Below are positions 45,913 to 58,287 of a stretch of 64,000 nt of DNA, piece after piece; positions within the stretch are counted from its first letter, which is position 1; each line of letters opens with the position of its first letter. The translations under genes and the position numbers were made by a program. Origin of the DNA: Enoplolaimus lenunculus (lineage: Eukaryota; Nematoda; Enoplea; Enoplida; Thoracostomopsidae); NCBI GenBank assembly GCA_030248215.1, contig JASANG010004043.1, forward strand, positions 186,001 to 250,000, written 5' to 3'. The notes under the pieces were generated by a model. It was not told where the DNA came from. It was given only the letters and a program-made list of their open reading frames with translations, and ran no database searches.

Positions 45913-46066
45913 TTAAGGGTTGCGCTATACTTTTTAATTATTTTAATGCTGTCCGGCGATGTCCGTCAATGGGCGGTATAGTACGTGAATTAGTCATGTA
46001 CAATACCGTACGGCGACGGCCGGGTGACGGACGGTGACGTACGACAAGTATAGCGCAATCCTGATA
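45913..46066. mobile_element. GC-rich foldback MITE, copy 5
   Basis: Starts TTAAGGGTTGCGCTATACTT and ends aagtatagcgcaatcctga. Near-perfect inverted ends with a cgtccgg/ccgtacgg palindromic centre. The best-preserved copy of the family here. Confidence 0.85.
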
Positions 46067-46441
46067 TGGTGTTTGAAAATTTAACTGCACTGGTTTCGAT
46101 AACTTAAACAGTGAGCGAAAAATAAAGTAGTATAAGAAGTTATACTTTTCTAACAGGGCCGTAACCAGTTCAATTCATTAGGGGAGCTAAACGTTTTTAG
46201 AAGAGGTATACAAGCAAGGTTGAAAATTTTCTAAGGGGGCCAAAATTCGTCCAGGGTCGGTGAACCACCTTTAGCTACCACCAGACCAGCCCGCCTTCGA
46301 AAATGAAACCTTGCCAATTCTCGCAATAAAGTTTTACACGAAGGTATACCCGTCCAAAATAAAACCTGGTTACGCTTCTGGCAGCCCGATTCTGATATCC
46401 TGATCTTATTATTTCGAAGTTCATGCATGCGACAAAACACG

Positions 46442-46807
46442 TACTGTATTGACCCGAATAAGAGGGGGTCCCATTTTGAGTCCCAATCAATAGGAGTCCG
46501 TATCCCTAATAAGAGTCCGTGTCCCTAAACCCTAATTAAGAGTCCATAAATATCAATTATCCCTAATTGTAGCGCATAAATGACTCCAGGACCTACTTAA
46601 ATTTTGAAAGTACATTCCTAAGTATAACCTTGCATTATCGTTTAAGCTTTTTATGCAAGGCAAAAACCGTTTAATTCTATGGATAGTTGCAATACCGAAT
46701 ATATATCAGTCAGAATAAATAACAGTCCGTAACCGATTAACAAGAGGGGGTACCCCTGGAGAGGCCAAATAAATATCACTCCCCCTGTTATTCGGGTCAC
46801 TACAGTA
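46442..46807 (+). mobile_element. TA-ended MITE (TACTGTAGTGACCCG family), copy 3
   Basis: TACTGTATTGACCCGAATAA at the left and ttattcgggtcactacagta at the right, 366 bp. Same internal order as 4993-5450 with small deletions. Confidence 0.88.
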
Positions 46808-47581
46808 GTAAACGGCTTTCGTGTATTTTACTCACAGGATTAAACTTAGGTCCAGGCAAAACACCTTCCAAAGCTTGCGCTTAATGCCTTCACCTAAGCC
46901 TAAAACTTAAACGCAGGGGAAAGTGTGTAAAAGCCAAATTTCATTACACAATATCCTTAACATTGTGAACTTCTACGTGAAAAAAGCTGAAGTTTACAGC
47001 GACGCAAGACACAAATAAAAGCAATATACAATGGGTTAAATGCACAAAAACATAATACAATGCAAAAAACGTTTAAAAGATTAATAATATGTCAACATTA
47101 AACGGTCAACAGGCGTATAAAACAAGACGTAACGTAAGGAAATGAGGCTTTAGGGTCTCAAAAATCGGATTTTTTTAAAATTCGAATTTGAATGATATTC
47201 GAAATCCGATAATTTGTAATCAAAACCTGAAGCCGTTCTTAGCGGTATTGGAAACAATCCGAATTTCGATGGGTGAGTGTCTGATGTCATGGAGTAAGAA
47301 TTTTTCACCCTACCCCACCCGGCGAAAATAAATCTGCTCGCATCGCCGTGGAGATTCTCGCAGGGGATTCTTATGGGCATCCCCGTCAGCTTCCGGATGT
47401 CCTTATAGTTGTTTAGTTACGATACGCATACCACGATTGTCTGTTTGTAGTACCTGAACATGTGCTCACAATGGCGTCATCAATAAATTTACACCGGTTG
47501 GTCACCAGGACGTTAGAAGTTATGCAAATATGAAAATCTCAGTACAGTATTATGTATAAATTCGAAGAGACGTTTTGCAAG

Positions 47582-47830
47582 CAGAGCGGATCCAGAGGGA
47601 CGCGAAGTGGCATAATAAGCCCCCAGCAGAATTTTTTTGATAAAATGGTAAGGATTCTTACCTTACGATTTTTCGCTTTAAAATTTTTTTTGTAAAAACG
47701 ATAAGGTCCCTAATTTTCCACTCAGGATTTTTTTGTGATAAAATGATAATGTTCTTACCTTACAATTTTTGCGTTTCATAACATTTGGCACCCCGCCCCC
47801 CCCCGTCAGAAATTCCTGGATCCGCCGCTG
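47582..47830. mobile_element. hAT-type MITE with 8-bp target duplication
   Basis: Starts CAGAGCGGATCCAGAGG and ends CCTGGATCCGCCGCTG, flanked by tttgcaag / ttttcaag. The interior has three imperfect repeats of gataaaatggtaaggattct. Confidence 0.85.
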
Positions 47831-48388
47831 TTTTCAAGTGCATCTGGCCCAAGATAGTATAGCATTGAATTAAAACGTATGGCGTCCGAGTAAGAACTAA
47901 ATACGCAAAGGAGGGTCAGTCATTCGGACTTTGTACTTTCTCTACGCGCCTGGCTCCCTTGATCAAAATGTTGGGAGCTTTTCAACATGTATTATCGTTG
48001 TATAAAATGTATTTATATGGGAAGCTGACTGACTCTTGGTAATTGACTCAGCTTATCGTGGACAATTCGATGTAGAACAACGTCGTGAATAAATATGCGT
48101 GTAACATTCGCTACACCAAAGTGTATGTGTTAACGCATTTTATGCCCGAGAAGGGGTGGGGATCACCGCCAGATTTAAATCGATCCCCACCAGGCAGACC
48201 CCCACACCCGATGTGGCCGCCATCCCCATAACATCCCTATGTAAACGACACAAATGCTGGTTCTTGAGATAAAAACAAGCAATATCCAGCGAATGGATAT
48301 GTATCTGATTCTCCGTCCTGCTTTCTAGTAAACTAAAAGACCATTTTCGGGTGCTTCAAAATGGGTACGAAACTAACCCTTCGTATCC

Positions 48389-48516
48389 TTAGACCTTGGG
48401 CCAAAGTATTGAACAGATATTTAGACCTTGGGCCAAAGTATTGAACAGATATTTAGACCTTGGGCCAAAGTATTGAACAGATATTTAGACCTTGGGCCAA
48501 AGTATTGAACAGACAT
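48389..48516. repeat. Four-copy 32-bp tandem repeat
   Basis: Units ttagaccttgggccaaagta plus ttgaacagatat start at 48389, 48421, 48453 and 48485. They are identical except for one base at the end of the last unit, so the array is recent. Confidence 0.97.
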
Positions 48517-48849
48517 TTTCTAAAACAATTAAAATTTCAATGACTACTTTTGTTTAATTTTTCATAACCCCAAGTTTGTCTAAGTCAATGTATTGTAGCA
48601 TCAATCTGGTCATGCCCAGTGCTTTTCAAACAATTCCAATGCTCCCATTTTGGTCTTGTTCTTCTCTCTGTGGCTTATCGTAAAAACCAAAAATAAACAA
48701 AGTACCAACGAACGATGACGACAAAAAAAGTAAACAACACTGTTCTATAAGAACTTTGCAATATATGTTGCCGAACAAAGTGATAAACTCTTACAGAAAT
48801 TTCATAATTTTAACAAATTTCAACATTCTAAACGTATATAACTTCAGCA

Positions 48850-49030
48850 GAATCAAGCCGCAGCCAAGAGGGGAGGGCAGGGGGCTCAGTCTTCCCCCCC
48901 CTGGAAAAGCTTTGGATAGTTTAGAAAATTTTCAACCTTGCTAGTAAGTCAACAAAAAGCTTTGTACGACTGTCTTGAAAAAAATTTGAGTCCTCTCTCC
49001 CCCAGCAAGGTATCGCTGGCTAGGGGCCTG
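48850..49030. mobile_element. MITE with AGAAAATTTTCAACCTTGCT core, fuller copy
   Basis: Contains gggctcagtctt, the shared core and cccagcaaggtatcgctggc in the same order as the fragment at 37157-37300. Ends are not well defined. Confidence 0.6.
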
Positions 49031-49437
49031 AGCAGAATACTGATGAATTCAGATCACTAGGGGCAGGTACGGAAAAAATGACTAAAATATTGGTTCTAAA
49101 GACAAAATTGGCAAATTATTGCCAACAGTTCCATCAAACAGTGTCCCGTTATAAACCAGTGCAGATTGCGAATGGGGCGTAGCTCTCCATAACCTCCCGG
49201 TTCGCCCCTGTATAATAACTTAAGCAAACTTATTTACACTCGAATTTAAGAAATTCAAGAGTTCACGGCAAAACGTTTATTTCAATTTTATAGACTCAAA
49301 ATACAACTAAATAAAATGTACAACAACGTTACGTTTACTATTGCTCAAGTTTTATTCGATCACTGTGTACTCAGCTATCACTACTGTGGTAAATTAGTTT
49401 TTTTACCACAATTACTTTTCTGAAGGTAATATATATG

Positions 49438-50099
49438 TCGTAGCCATCGCACGAATTTAACCATATAGGCAATATGGCTATTAAAGGCACCACAATTGTA
49501 AAGCCCTATTCACACGTGCAAGTTTTTGCTGCGAGAACTTGCAGCTGCAACTTGCACTTGCAAGTTTTGTCCAAAATCCCGTTCGAAAAACTTGCAGCTG
49601 CAAATGATTCATTAAAAATCACCGCTAATAATTTAGTTCACATGTGTGAATAACCATTCAAGTTCAATGAATTTATTGCAGGCGCTTTCTCATTGGCTGA
49701 TGAAAAAATGCCAGTTCTCGTGCAATTTGCTGCTGCAAGTTCTGGCAACAAAAACTTGCACGTGTGAATAAGGCTTTACTGTGGCTAGCAACCGTAACAA
49801 CAGCGCCTGATTTGTTCAAAACGTTTCTCATAACAGTACACAGCAATTTGCGGCATTCAAAAAAACAAATAATTGCTTACGCCAATAAAATGCGCTACAA
49901 AACCATCGACCAATAACTGCCCGTTTTTTGCTTTGTGCAAAAATGGACCAATCACGTAACATGGCAGCCTTTTTAGTTGATAAAATTTTTAACCAATGAA
50001 AAGCTGCTGTTGCGTTGCTGCAATGGTTAGCCACAGTGACAATTGGTGTCGGGACCAGCCATATTGTCGATACGGCTAAATTGGTGCGGTGGCTACGAC
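49438..50099. mobile_element. Outer inverted-repeat element containing another MITE
   Basis: 49438-49498 (gtcgtagccatcgcacgaat...) and 50037-50099 (...ttggtgcggtggctacgac) are inverted copies of about 60 bp. The left arm stops exactly where the inner element begins. The end motif resembles that of the element at 4943-5482. Confidence 0.7.
49501..49776. mobile_element. TA-flanked MITE with CCCTATTCACACGTGCAAGT termini
   Basis: aagccctattcacacgtgca and tgcacgtgtgaataaggctt, with a TA at each side. The inverted ends of 28 bases differ at one position. The arms also contain repeated cttgcagctgcaa. Confidence 0.92.
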
Positions 50100-51464
50100 G
50101 CAAATATCGTGTCCTGAACACCGGTTTATCTCTGTTGGCAACTGTATCGTTCCACACTCTAATACTGCTGCACTGTAGCTTAGCATATAGACGAAATGGT
50201 TAAATTGTTGCACTGGATATGGCGTATATGTCGTGACTTGGGGTGTTTTCCGTTATCCCCACAGCCCGCGTTTGCACAAAAATGGTTCGATTTTCAAAAC
50301 TTTTGCATATTTCATCTTCTCATGACCTCCTCTGATCATTGAACGCCTAAAATTGAATTTTTGACAAATTCGATTTTTTAAGGCTTGGCGCCGACCCCAA
50401 GTCGTTGGCAGTGTGCCAAATCAGTTTCAATTGTCTGATTGCAAAAAAATAAACACCATGGAACCCAACTCCGAACGCTGCATCCAACGGTATATAATTT
50501 GTCAATCTTTCTGACAAAAACATTTTTTGGGCTCCAAGGGGAACCTCGGGACCTTAAAAATCGATTTTTTCAAAAATCCAAGTTTACGCATCCAGACCTC
50601 ATGGTCATATAGGCCCCGGGCCTCCTGGTCATATGGACCTCGGGCTTACCACCTCCCGCCAACTAAATCCGGTCCTACATAAACATCAGAATATAGGGAA
50701 TGAAAGAAGGTTAGTGTACACTCTCCCCACGTTTAAGATTAAGGTGAACGTTCAAGCTTAGGAATGCTTGTCCAACACTTAAGCCTATATCTGAGCATGT
50801 GGGCAGGGTTAAATTTTCATGCCCTTCAAAAGGTCGTCCGCACCATACATAAAGCCAGTTGGGTTTCGCATCGCCGATCCCGCTATCTGGGTGTAGATTT
50901 GACTCGATACAATAATAACAAACATGACTCATCCTCAGTTAAACAATACAATGATATATTAACGACTATTATGCCCTATATATAATCAGGAACGAATAAA
51001 AATACCCTAATCATTAAAACAAAACAAGTAATATTTCTTGTAAAACAATTGTTAAAGCTCGTTACTATCTGTACAGACTCTGTGAGTCGCTCCGTCACTT
51101 ACAATCAAAGCATGAGAATAATACTAAGCTTAAGCTTAAGCTTAAGCGTGTGATAATGTAATAATATAAACACTGTTTACACTGTTGGGTGACCTTCGCT
51201 TTCCCTTAACAGCAGGCACCAGAAAAATCAGTTCAGGATGAAAAAACTTTTGGAAGGTTTAAACCCAATACACCTCGTTAACATTAAGACACGAGATATA
51301 TGCATTGAAGATGGTTTGTAATATGGAAAAATTGTTTTTAACTCAAATATTAGTCTAACCGGGAAGCTTACTTACTCTATGGTGGGTCCTGAAAAAAATC
51401 GAGATGCCCCTAAAACAAACACGGGCCAAATTGTTTGGCTCAGTTTATCCTAAATTCAACTTAC

Positions 51465-51763
51465 CCCATCGCCAGCCGAGTATCCATTTCGAGTTGGAGT
51501 TCCACTTGTAGATGGCATATCGGTATTATTTTCGTTTGCTGTAAAGTTATTATTATTTTGACTTAACGAATTAGAATTATTCACAAACTGTTCTGCCGAT
51601 TTTGCACTCTGATCTCGAGTTCCCTGAGCCAGTAAATAAGTTGACTGAGGGTTGAAAATTTCAATCGAACAATAAGATCCGGCACGACAGATTAGCGGTG
51701 GTGGTTGCTCTTTGGAAGCCCTACTGTTTGGCCGAGATTTTGATGCAGCAACGCGTACGATGC
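51465..51763 (-). CDS. Duplicate exon copy A (twin of 58288-58583)
   Basis: Acceptor gttcgcag|GC (phase 1 in) and donor GGG|gtaagt (phase 0 out) are intact and the frame is open through 99 codons. It matches copy B at all but eight bases plus one extra Asn codon, whereas the flanking intron DNA has diverged far more. Most differences change the protein (Ile/Thr, Pro/Ser, Gln/Tyr, Leu/Pro). The family is not recognised. The product is Ser/Asn-rich with a core AGSYCSIEIFNPQST. It may be an alternative (mutually exclusive) exon with copy B. Confidence 0.65.
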
Positions 51764-52200
51764 CTGCGAACGGAAACAGTTTGAATTCAAATTGAAATTT
51801 AAAAATTTAAACGCAACTCCAGACTACTGTAACATTCGATAAAATTAACAAATTGTAATATAAATTATTGACCGCAACACGCAATTAATAATTAACAAAC
51901 ATAATCTGGGAAAACTACATTAGCGTCGGAAAATTTGACAGTTATTGATATGAGAAAAAAGACAGATCGTTACAATAGAAACAGTTCTCAGCCACATTCA
52001 TGTGGCGTTTGCATTTCAGTACCAAACAAGCATTTGTTTTACGTCCAAATTTGAATTTTTGAAGTCCCAAGTTTTTTTCTAGCAAAAGTTTTCTATCAAA
52101 AACCTCAATGAAGTAGTATCAGTCTAGGTAGGTACTGGGACGTCAAACCTTTTTAACTATTTAGCAGCTGAAAGAGCACGCAAACAGGGGTGGCTCAAAT

Positions 52201-52260
52201 TAGCGGCCTTAGGATTACGAGGCAAGCGCTTTACCACTGTGCCACGTAGCCCGCCTCTCC
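52201..52260 (-). repeat. tRNA-like SINE head
   Basis: On the minus strand gtggcacagtggtaaagcgc then ttgcctcgtaatcctaagg is a clear A-box and anticodon-arm-like sequence. The B box is missing, so this is a truncated tRNA-derived SINE. Confidence 0.5.
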
Positions 52261-52793
52261 AACTGCTTCAATCGTCGACTATTTGCTGGCGGCTAGCATA
52301 TACATACTGCGCGCTGCACTATATTGCATTTGCACATAGCGGGCAAGCATGTATCACATGATTATTTGAAGTAGCCGTTTAACAAGCTGAGTCCAATTGT
52401 ACTAAATTCTAATTTTAAAGTTGTAGTCAAATCACTGATTTGGTTCTTTCACAAACTCTTGGCACAGTTGCAAAGCAGTTAATATTTGATCATATTGAAC
52501 CAGTATGCGCATGGTGGTAAATTTAACATTCAACTCAACTACACAAGCTGCTTCTAGTAAGTGTATAAATTGTTCAACTTTTTGGTAAAAAATTTTTTTT
52601 CGGTCGCAATATTTTCATGGATTTTCAAAATCGGAATTGTGTAAAATTCAAATTTCGGTGTGGGTGTTTAGAAGAGGTCACGGCTGGCTCAAAATATGTC
52701 TGACGTAGTGTAAAAGACACGAATATTCAAAAACCGAAATCTTTGAACACAATAAATATATAGAATGCGAACAAAATGGCTGCCTGTGTCGTT

Positions 52794-52873
52794 GCTACTA
52801 CTGCCTTCACTGCCTACAAATGGTTGAAAATCAAAATCGTCGGGTTTGAAACTTGGGTCAAATATGTGCTTGG
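52794..52873 (-). pseudogene. Decayed duplicate of the first N-terminal exon
   Basis: SFKPDDFDFQPF and a following DTG line up with SLKPDDLDFQPF...ETG of 59127-59310, with similar DNA around it. The expected donor reads CAG|gcagcc instead of CAG|gtagaa, and the start-codon half of the exon is replaced by repeat sequence. Probably non-functional. Confidence 0.55.
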
Positions 52874-53402
52874 AACAGGACATAGGTATATTATGGAAAA
52901 TCAAAATCGTTGAAATAGGAATGTACAAAAGAAAAAAGTTAGCCATACCAACGCCACTAAATAGGCGTTTAGAGCACGACATATATAGTATAACTTTTAA
53001 TTGATGAAATATGGAAAACCAGTGCTGCGGCCACAGCCTCCGACATCCCAAGCCATGTCCAAAATTTTGTGCCTTTCCCGTAATTTAGGTTAAGCATTGC
53101 GTTACTCATGTTTATTTGGCTGTACGCTTGCCTGTTTGTCAATATGTTGGTATGCCTTCGGTTCATAGTTTACAAGTGGAACTTCATTTCGCAGGCGGGA
53201 GGTGGGGTGACTCGGATACCCCAGTCGCGGTCCTGTATGCATTTTAAATGGGCCTTAACTAGGTGGTTAGAGTTCCCCCAATAACCGGAAAAATGGCCGT
53301 CTTTAAAAGGCGCGAAACTATACTGTAGAGCAGTACTTAATATTCTTGTCGAGTTATCGGTACAAAGACAGAGATAAACCACTGGTTAATCACCCCCCTC
53401 GT

Positions 53403-53764
53403 CAATGGCGGATCCATGGGGGGCCACCCCGGCCGTGCCCCCGCCCCTCAACAGTATCTCGACAAAAGTTATATAGAGTGTCAATTGCTGTTCTACTCTG
53501 TTTATTTCTCTGTTTTATACAGAATAGTATAAGCAGCTGCCTTTAAATTTGTGCCTGTTTGAAACCAATTCCGATCTTATGTTTCCACCCTGTTTAGATC
53601 TAAATTGCGTTGATGCGTTAGTTTTATTTGGGATTCATCGCAATTCCACGAACGTAAAGAAGCCAATTTTATGGCAATAGTTCGTAGTTTGTGTGGGTCA
53701 AAAATAAGTTTATTACCTGTGAAATTTTGCCCCCCCCCATTTTGAGATCCTGGATCCGCCACTG
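53403..53764. mobile_element. hAT-type MITE (CAGTGGCGGATCCAGG), complete copy
   Basis: Perfect 8-bp target duplication CCCCTCGT at 53395-53402 and 53765-53772. Ends caatggcggatccatgg and cctggatccgccactg. Complete relative of the interrupted copy at 27347-27724. No transposase. Confidence 0.95.
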
Positions 53765-53849
53765 CCCCTCGTAATTACAATTGGTAAAACATAATTACAC
53801 TCTCACTGGAGCGACCAAAAATCTCTAATGGTCGCTGCAGATTTTATAT

Positions 53850-55470
53850 ATGTCAGCAAACCTCGCGAAGAAAGCCAGCAGAGAACAAAATGCAATCGTT
53901 ATACTAAATCCTAAAACAATATTTTGGTTTAGTGTCAATCCAGTGAAGGATACGATTCCTCGTTTCCACAAATATACGGTAATTCGTAGCCAAGGACGTC
54001 ACCACGAGGGGCATTGGGGTCCATGCTCCCCAAATTCCGCTGGTGCCCCCCAAAATTATCCGGTGCTCCCCAAAAATATAATTTTCTGCGGACGCCCTTA
54101 TTCGTCGCCCGATCGCCCAACCGTGTCTTAAAAGCTTTTTAATGGATTAAGTATAATCCTAAGCGTAATCCTAAGCCTAAGCATGATGGGTGACAAATCC
54201 TCGAGTCGATGAAATTCAAATTACACGTTGTCGTGTGACCAATTATCTCGATACCCGTTTCCACTATATGTAGTTTTAGAATGTTGCAGCCGAAACCTAT
54301 AAATATCGAAACCGATAAATATCTAGAGAGCAAAGTTTGGAAACAGATGCAGAACGCTAATAATGAAGTAAAAAGTTCGTGTGCGATGCGAGCAACATAT
54401 ATATTAGGTATATACTTATTTTTCGCACTAAAATGCATTCAATCATAACACTTGACATTATTTTTAAACGCATAGTGAAACGCGAAAATTTATTTACGCA
54501 TCGCATTTTAACAAGTTGAAAATGGCAAAGAAGCGTATTTTTGTTACGGGCAAAAAAGACACCATTGCCAACACCGATTGGTGTGTCCGGATGGTTGGTT
54601 TTGCGACACTTTAGAAATGCGGTACCACAGGCGCCGCTAAAAGCGTTAGCTTACGTACCTATCTCTCCCCCAAAGACAGAGATTACGTTATGGTGCGAGA
54701 GGAATTCCGATTCCGATTAGAATTCGGAGTCTGATTCCGATTGCACAACCAATCAGAATCGGAAATAAATATTAATTTTAATTCTACTTGTAATACGTTG
54801 CAAAAAATTCTGTATTTATCGAATAAATTGGTTTCGATGAGTTAACGTCAATAATTCATTGACGTTTTACTTTTACATAACCAAAAATCAACGCCAGTTT
54901 GTTTATGTGACGTTTTCGAAAATTGTTGTCAGTCAACAGACCTCTAAGTCAATTGTGTCAGTGTGGATGACGCATCCGTATTCAATGATAAGTTAGAAAT
55001 TGAAACCTACGCAAAGCTGTACAGTGGTGTGGACGGCTCGAACCGTCCGCACCATGAGAATGGAGCGAGAAGCCAGGTGAAGAATATATGCATAAATTCC
55101 AGTATATATGTCGTGCCCCAAACAGCTATTTGCCCCAGTTCGAAACTGAGACGTCAAAACGATTGCTGCTCGAGGCAGCACAAACAAGTACTGAAATGCA
55201 AACTGATTTTGATTAGTTATTCAGGTTTGACTATATTGCCTTCAGCATAAATATTTACAAACTATAAATTAAGCAAGGTTTTTACGGGATGAAGGATTAC
55301 AGAGGCACAATTTTATTGGCTAATCAAAAAAATGAAGTAAGAACAGCATTGCCCACATATCGTTGTATTCGATTAAACATAACGGCACGCGCTCACACAG
55401 CTTTGTTTCCATATTATATAAATCTTGTTTAATTTTATTACTTTGCAAATATGATGAAGACAAATAATTA
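53850..55470. other. Gene-poor stretch before the LINE
   Basis: Contains a TTAGG-like patch at 54150-54185, a ttccgattccgatt-rich patch at 54705-54770, and a fragment of the atatatgtcgtgccccaaac repeat near 55105. The frame at 54963-55076 ends at a good donor (AGCCAG|gtgaag) but has no other support. Confidence 0.45.
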
Positions 55471-55649
55471 CTGTGCAAGACAGTTTTCTCGAATATAGTC
55501 AACCTGAACAAGCAATCAAAATCAGTTTGCATTACAGTAGATGTTTGGGCTGCCCTAAACAGCAATTATCGTGTGGGGCGACCCAGTTGCCAACTGGGGC
55601 GGGCACGACATATACAATACAAAAAAATACTTTGCACTTTTGCAGTACG

Positions 55650-57600
55650 CCTTGCGCCAGTGATGGTTTTCACTGTCAAAACGATAAAGTGCCTTTGAAA
55701 CATGTTGTTGTTGATATAAATCAAACAGATGAAAAGTTTGAAATAGTGTCGATTGATTTGTTCATTCCGAATAAGCACCGCATTGTATGCGCCTACCGTC
55801 CCCCAGCCTCGGATAGCACAATTACTGATAAGCTCATCAGTTCAGTTAAAAAAGTTTGCGAGGTCAGCTGGCCTGTTACAATACTGGGTGATTTTAATTT
55901 TCCTGAAATTGACTGGGAGAACAATATATGTTTGAACTCAAATGAATCTATGAATTTTTTTGACGGTATTTGTGAATGTGGTTTGAGACAACTAGTTACT
56001 TTCCCTACCCGAAACGACAATATTCTTGACCTAGTTCTAACTACATCCCCGCTAAATGTACCAAACGTTGAGTGTGGTGATCATTTTGCAAATTCCGATC
56101 ATTTAACTATTCTATTTAATTTAACTGGCTTTCTTGACTGTCCGATAAACGGGAAAATGGGTTTTAATTTTCACCGTGTAAATTTTCGTTCTATTCGTTC
56201 GTATTTAAATTGTATTTCATGGGATACTAGTTTTATCAGTCTTTTCTCTGTTACAAACAAGTGGGATTATTTTAGATATATTCTCAATTTTTGTTGTCAA
56301 TTATATGTACCTTTGAAACGTTTTGTGTGTAAGAAACAAAAGTATCCCCGTCATTTGAATCAACTACTAATTGAAAAGCATCAAGAATGGAAGTCGGCTA
56401 AGGAAACTCAGAACTTTTCTCACTATAAAGATGTCAGTCAGAAATGCTCTAAAGCCATATTTTCTTTTAAAAAAATCGTGAACACAGAATACTGAACTCG
56501 GGTGATTCCCGAAAGTTATTCAAGTACGTGAATAATCGCTGTTTCGTGCAAGGAGGAATAGCAGCCTTGAAAGACAATGGAAAAATCGTTACTGACGATA
56601 AAGAAAGAGCTAATCTACTTGCTAATGTATTTTCTAAGGTGTTTGTTATTGATAATGGTGTTGTTTCTTCTACTATGTCGTTGTCTTGTTCTGTTAAATT
56701 ATCATGGGTTGCGTTTACACCCTCCGTGGTGAAATCATTCCTAGGCAAACTAAAAAACAAAAATAGCCATTCACCAGACGGTTTTTCACAATATTTTCTT
56801 CGTGAGCTGAAAGATGAAATTTGTATCCCTCTGTCTCATATTTTTGAACAGTCGTTTATAACTGGCATGATACCGGATGACTGGAAATGTGCGGACGTAG
56901 TAGCTATTTATAAAAAAGGATGTTCAGCCAATGCTCTAAATTATAGACCAGTATTACTTTTATCGAATTGTTCTAAAGTTATGGAAATGATTATAAATGA
57001 GTCATTAGTTAAACATCTGACTAGAAATAAGCTTTTATCAAAACATCAGCATGGATTTATTGCAAAACGCTCCACGTGCACACAGCTGCTTGAAAGTGTT
57101 CAAGAGTGGTCACTTTCACTTGACACGGGAAATTCTGTTGACGTTATATACATAGATTTCGCTAAGGCTTTTGACACAGTATCTCACACTAAACTTATAT
57201 ATAAATTGAGTTTATTCGGTATCACTGGTCATTTGGCTGTCTTCCTACAAACAACGACTGTCCCAACTCAACCTAGAATCTTTGGAACTGAGGCGATTAC
57301 ATAACGACCTCGTGATGATGTTTAAGAGTATAAACGGTCAAGTGGATGCATGTAAAGACTTTTTTAAATTTTCAAGAAACACATTTACAAGAGGTAACTC
57401 TAAGAAACTTGTTTTGCCGATTTATAATACAAACTATATGAAACACAGTTTCTCTTACAGAGCTATTAAAGCTTGGAACTATCTTCCAGAAACAGCTAAC
57501 GGAAAACCTTTGATACAGGCGCAAAATTCAAGAACCTTTAGGAAACTTTTACCTGAAGTGGATCTTAAAGGTTTTCTCCAGTTCGATCGTCATTTGTGAA
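55650..57600 (+). mobile_element. 5' truncated, internally deleted LINE (CR1/Jockey-like)
   Basis: Encodes part of an APE-type endonuclease (CAYRPPASDS, ILGDFNFPEIDW, ANSDHLTILF), then reverse transcriptase motifs (ALNYRPVLLLS, QHGFIAKRSTCTQLLES, YIDFAKAFDTVSH) and the typical C-terminal end (ELRRLHNDLVMMFKSINGQV, then SYRAIKAWNYLPE) with a stop at 57597-57599. The start of the endonuclease is missing. A frame change separates endonuclease and RT near 56495-56528. An internal deletion near 57245-57275 removes the YADD catalytic motif and the thumb, joining the palm directly to the C-terminal region. It is thus dead. Family placement in the CR1/L2/Jockey group rests on these motifs only. Confidence 0.9.
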
Positions 57601-58287
57601 TAAAGTTTCCTAAGTAGGCATGTTCACGTAACGCGCTGTTAATAAGAGTTTCATTTCTTATAACATCACAACCCGTGGAGCGCGTTAATCTTACAACACT
57701 TTATATAGTTTGAAATTTTAAAAGTCTTTCGCTCCCTACTGTAACACAAGTGTATTGTAAAGGTTATCACCCTCAAAGTTCAAAAATTATGCACATTAAC
57801 ATGCGCAGGGGAGGGGTGTGAGGGTGAAGATGCAATACTTTGTGATAAAATTAGTTCTCGGAACACAATGATTTATCCGCGACCACAGCCTGATTTCTAG
57901 GTGATATACTGTCCAGCAGGAGCCCAGCAAGAGGAAGCGGGCGGGCTGCCCCCCACCAAATTTCAAAAATGACGTTTTGTATTAGAATTTAATGCTAAAA
58001 TTGCGTTTGGCTTCTCGTTCGATTCAATTCATTCACCGGGGTAGCTGGCTTCTACTCGGTTTTGGATCGCCGGGCTAGATATATGTTTGACTCTAAGCAG
58101 AATGTGTATGTGCTTAGAAATATGGACTGCGAGGCACAGAAAAGCGACTAAAGTATTGGCTTTCAAAATATGATTAGCAGATTGTTAGAGATTTCATTCA
58201 AAACACTGTGGCTCTACTTGAAACAGAGGTATTTGGATTGAAATTTGTCTTTAAAATCGTTCAAACTTATTCATTCATTCAACTTAC
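57601..58287. other. LINE 3' flank and intron DNA
   Basis: Includes the probable LINE 3' untranslated tail (to about 57760, gtgtattgtaaagg) and a copy of the dispersed ttagaatttaatgctaaaat...cttctcgttcg motif at 57955-58080. Confidence 0.45.

Larger units (their letters stand above)
41854..51464. other. 9.6-kb region without recognised exons, probably intron or intergenic
   Basis: If the upstream exons belong to DPYS/CRMP this is an intron; otherwise it is its 5' flank. It holds several MITEs and tandem arrays listed separately. The stretches at 43150-45900 and 50400-51464 contain only repeat fragments such as gatcaaaacca...agcactaaaatggcg at 43790-43860 and 45050-45190. Confidence 0.55.

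Noticed and set aside
54963-55250. Frame starting MDDASVFNDKLEIETYAKLY
   Set aside because: A good donor follows 38 codons, but the flanks are repeat fragments next to the LINE and no matching exon was found.
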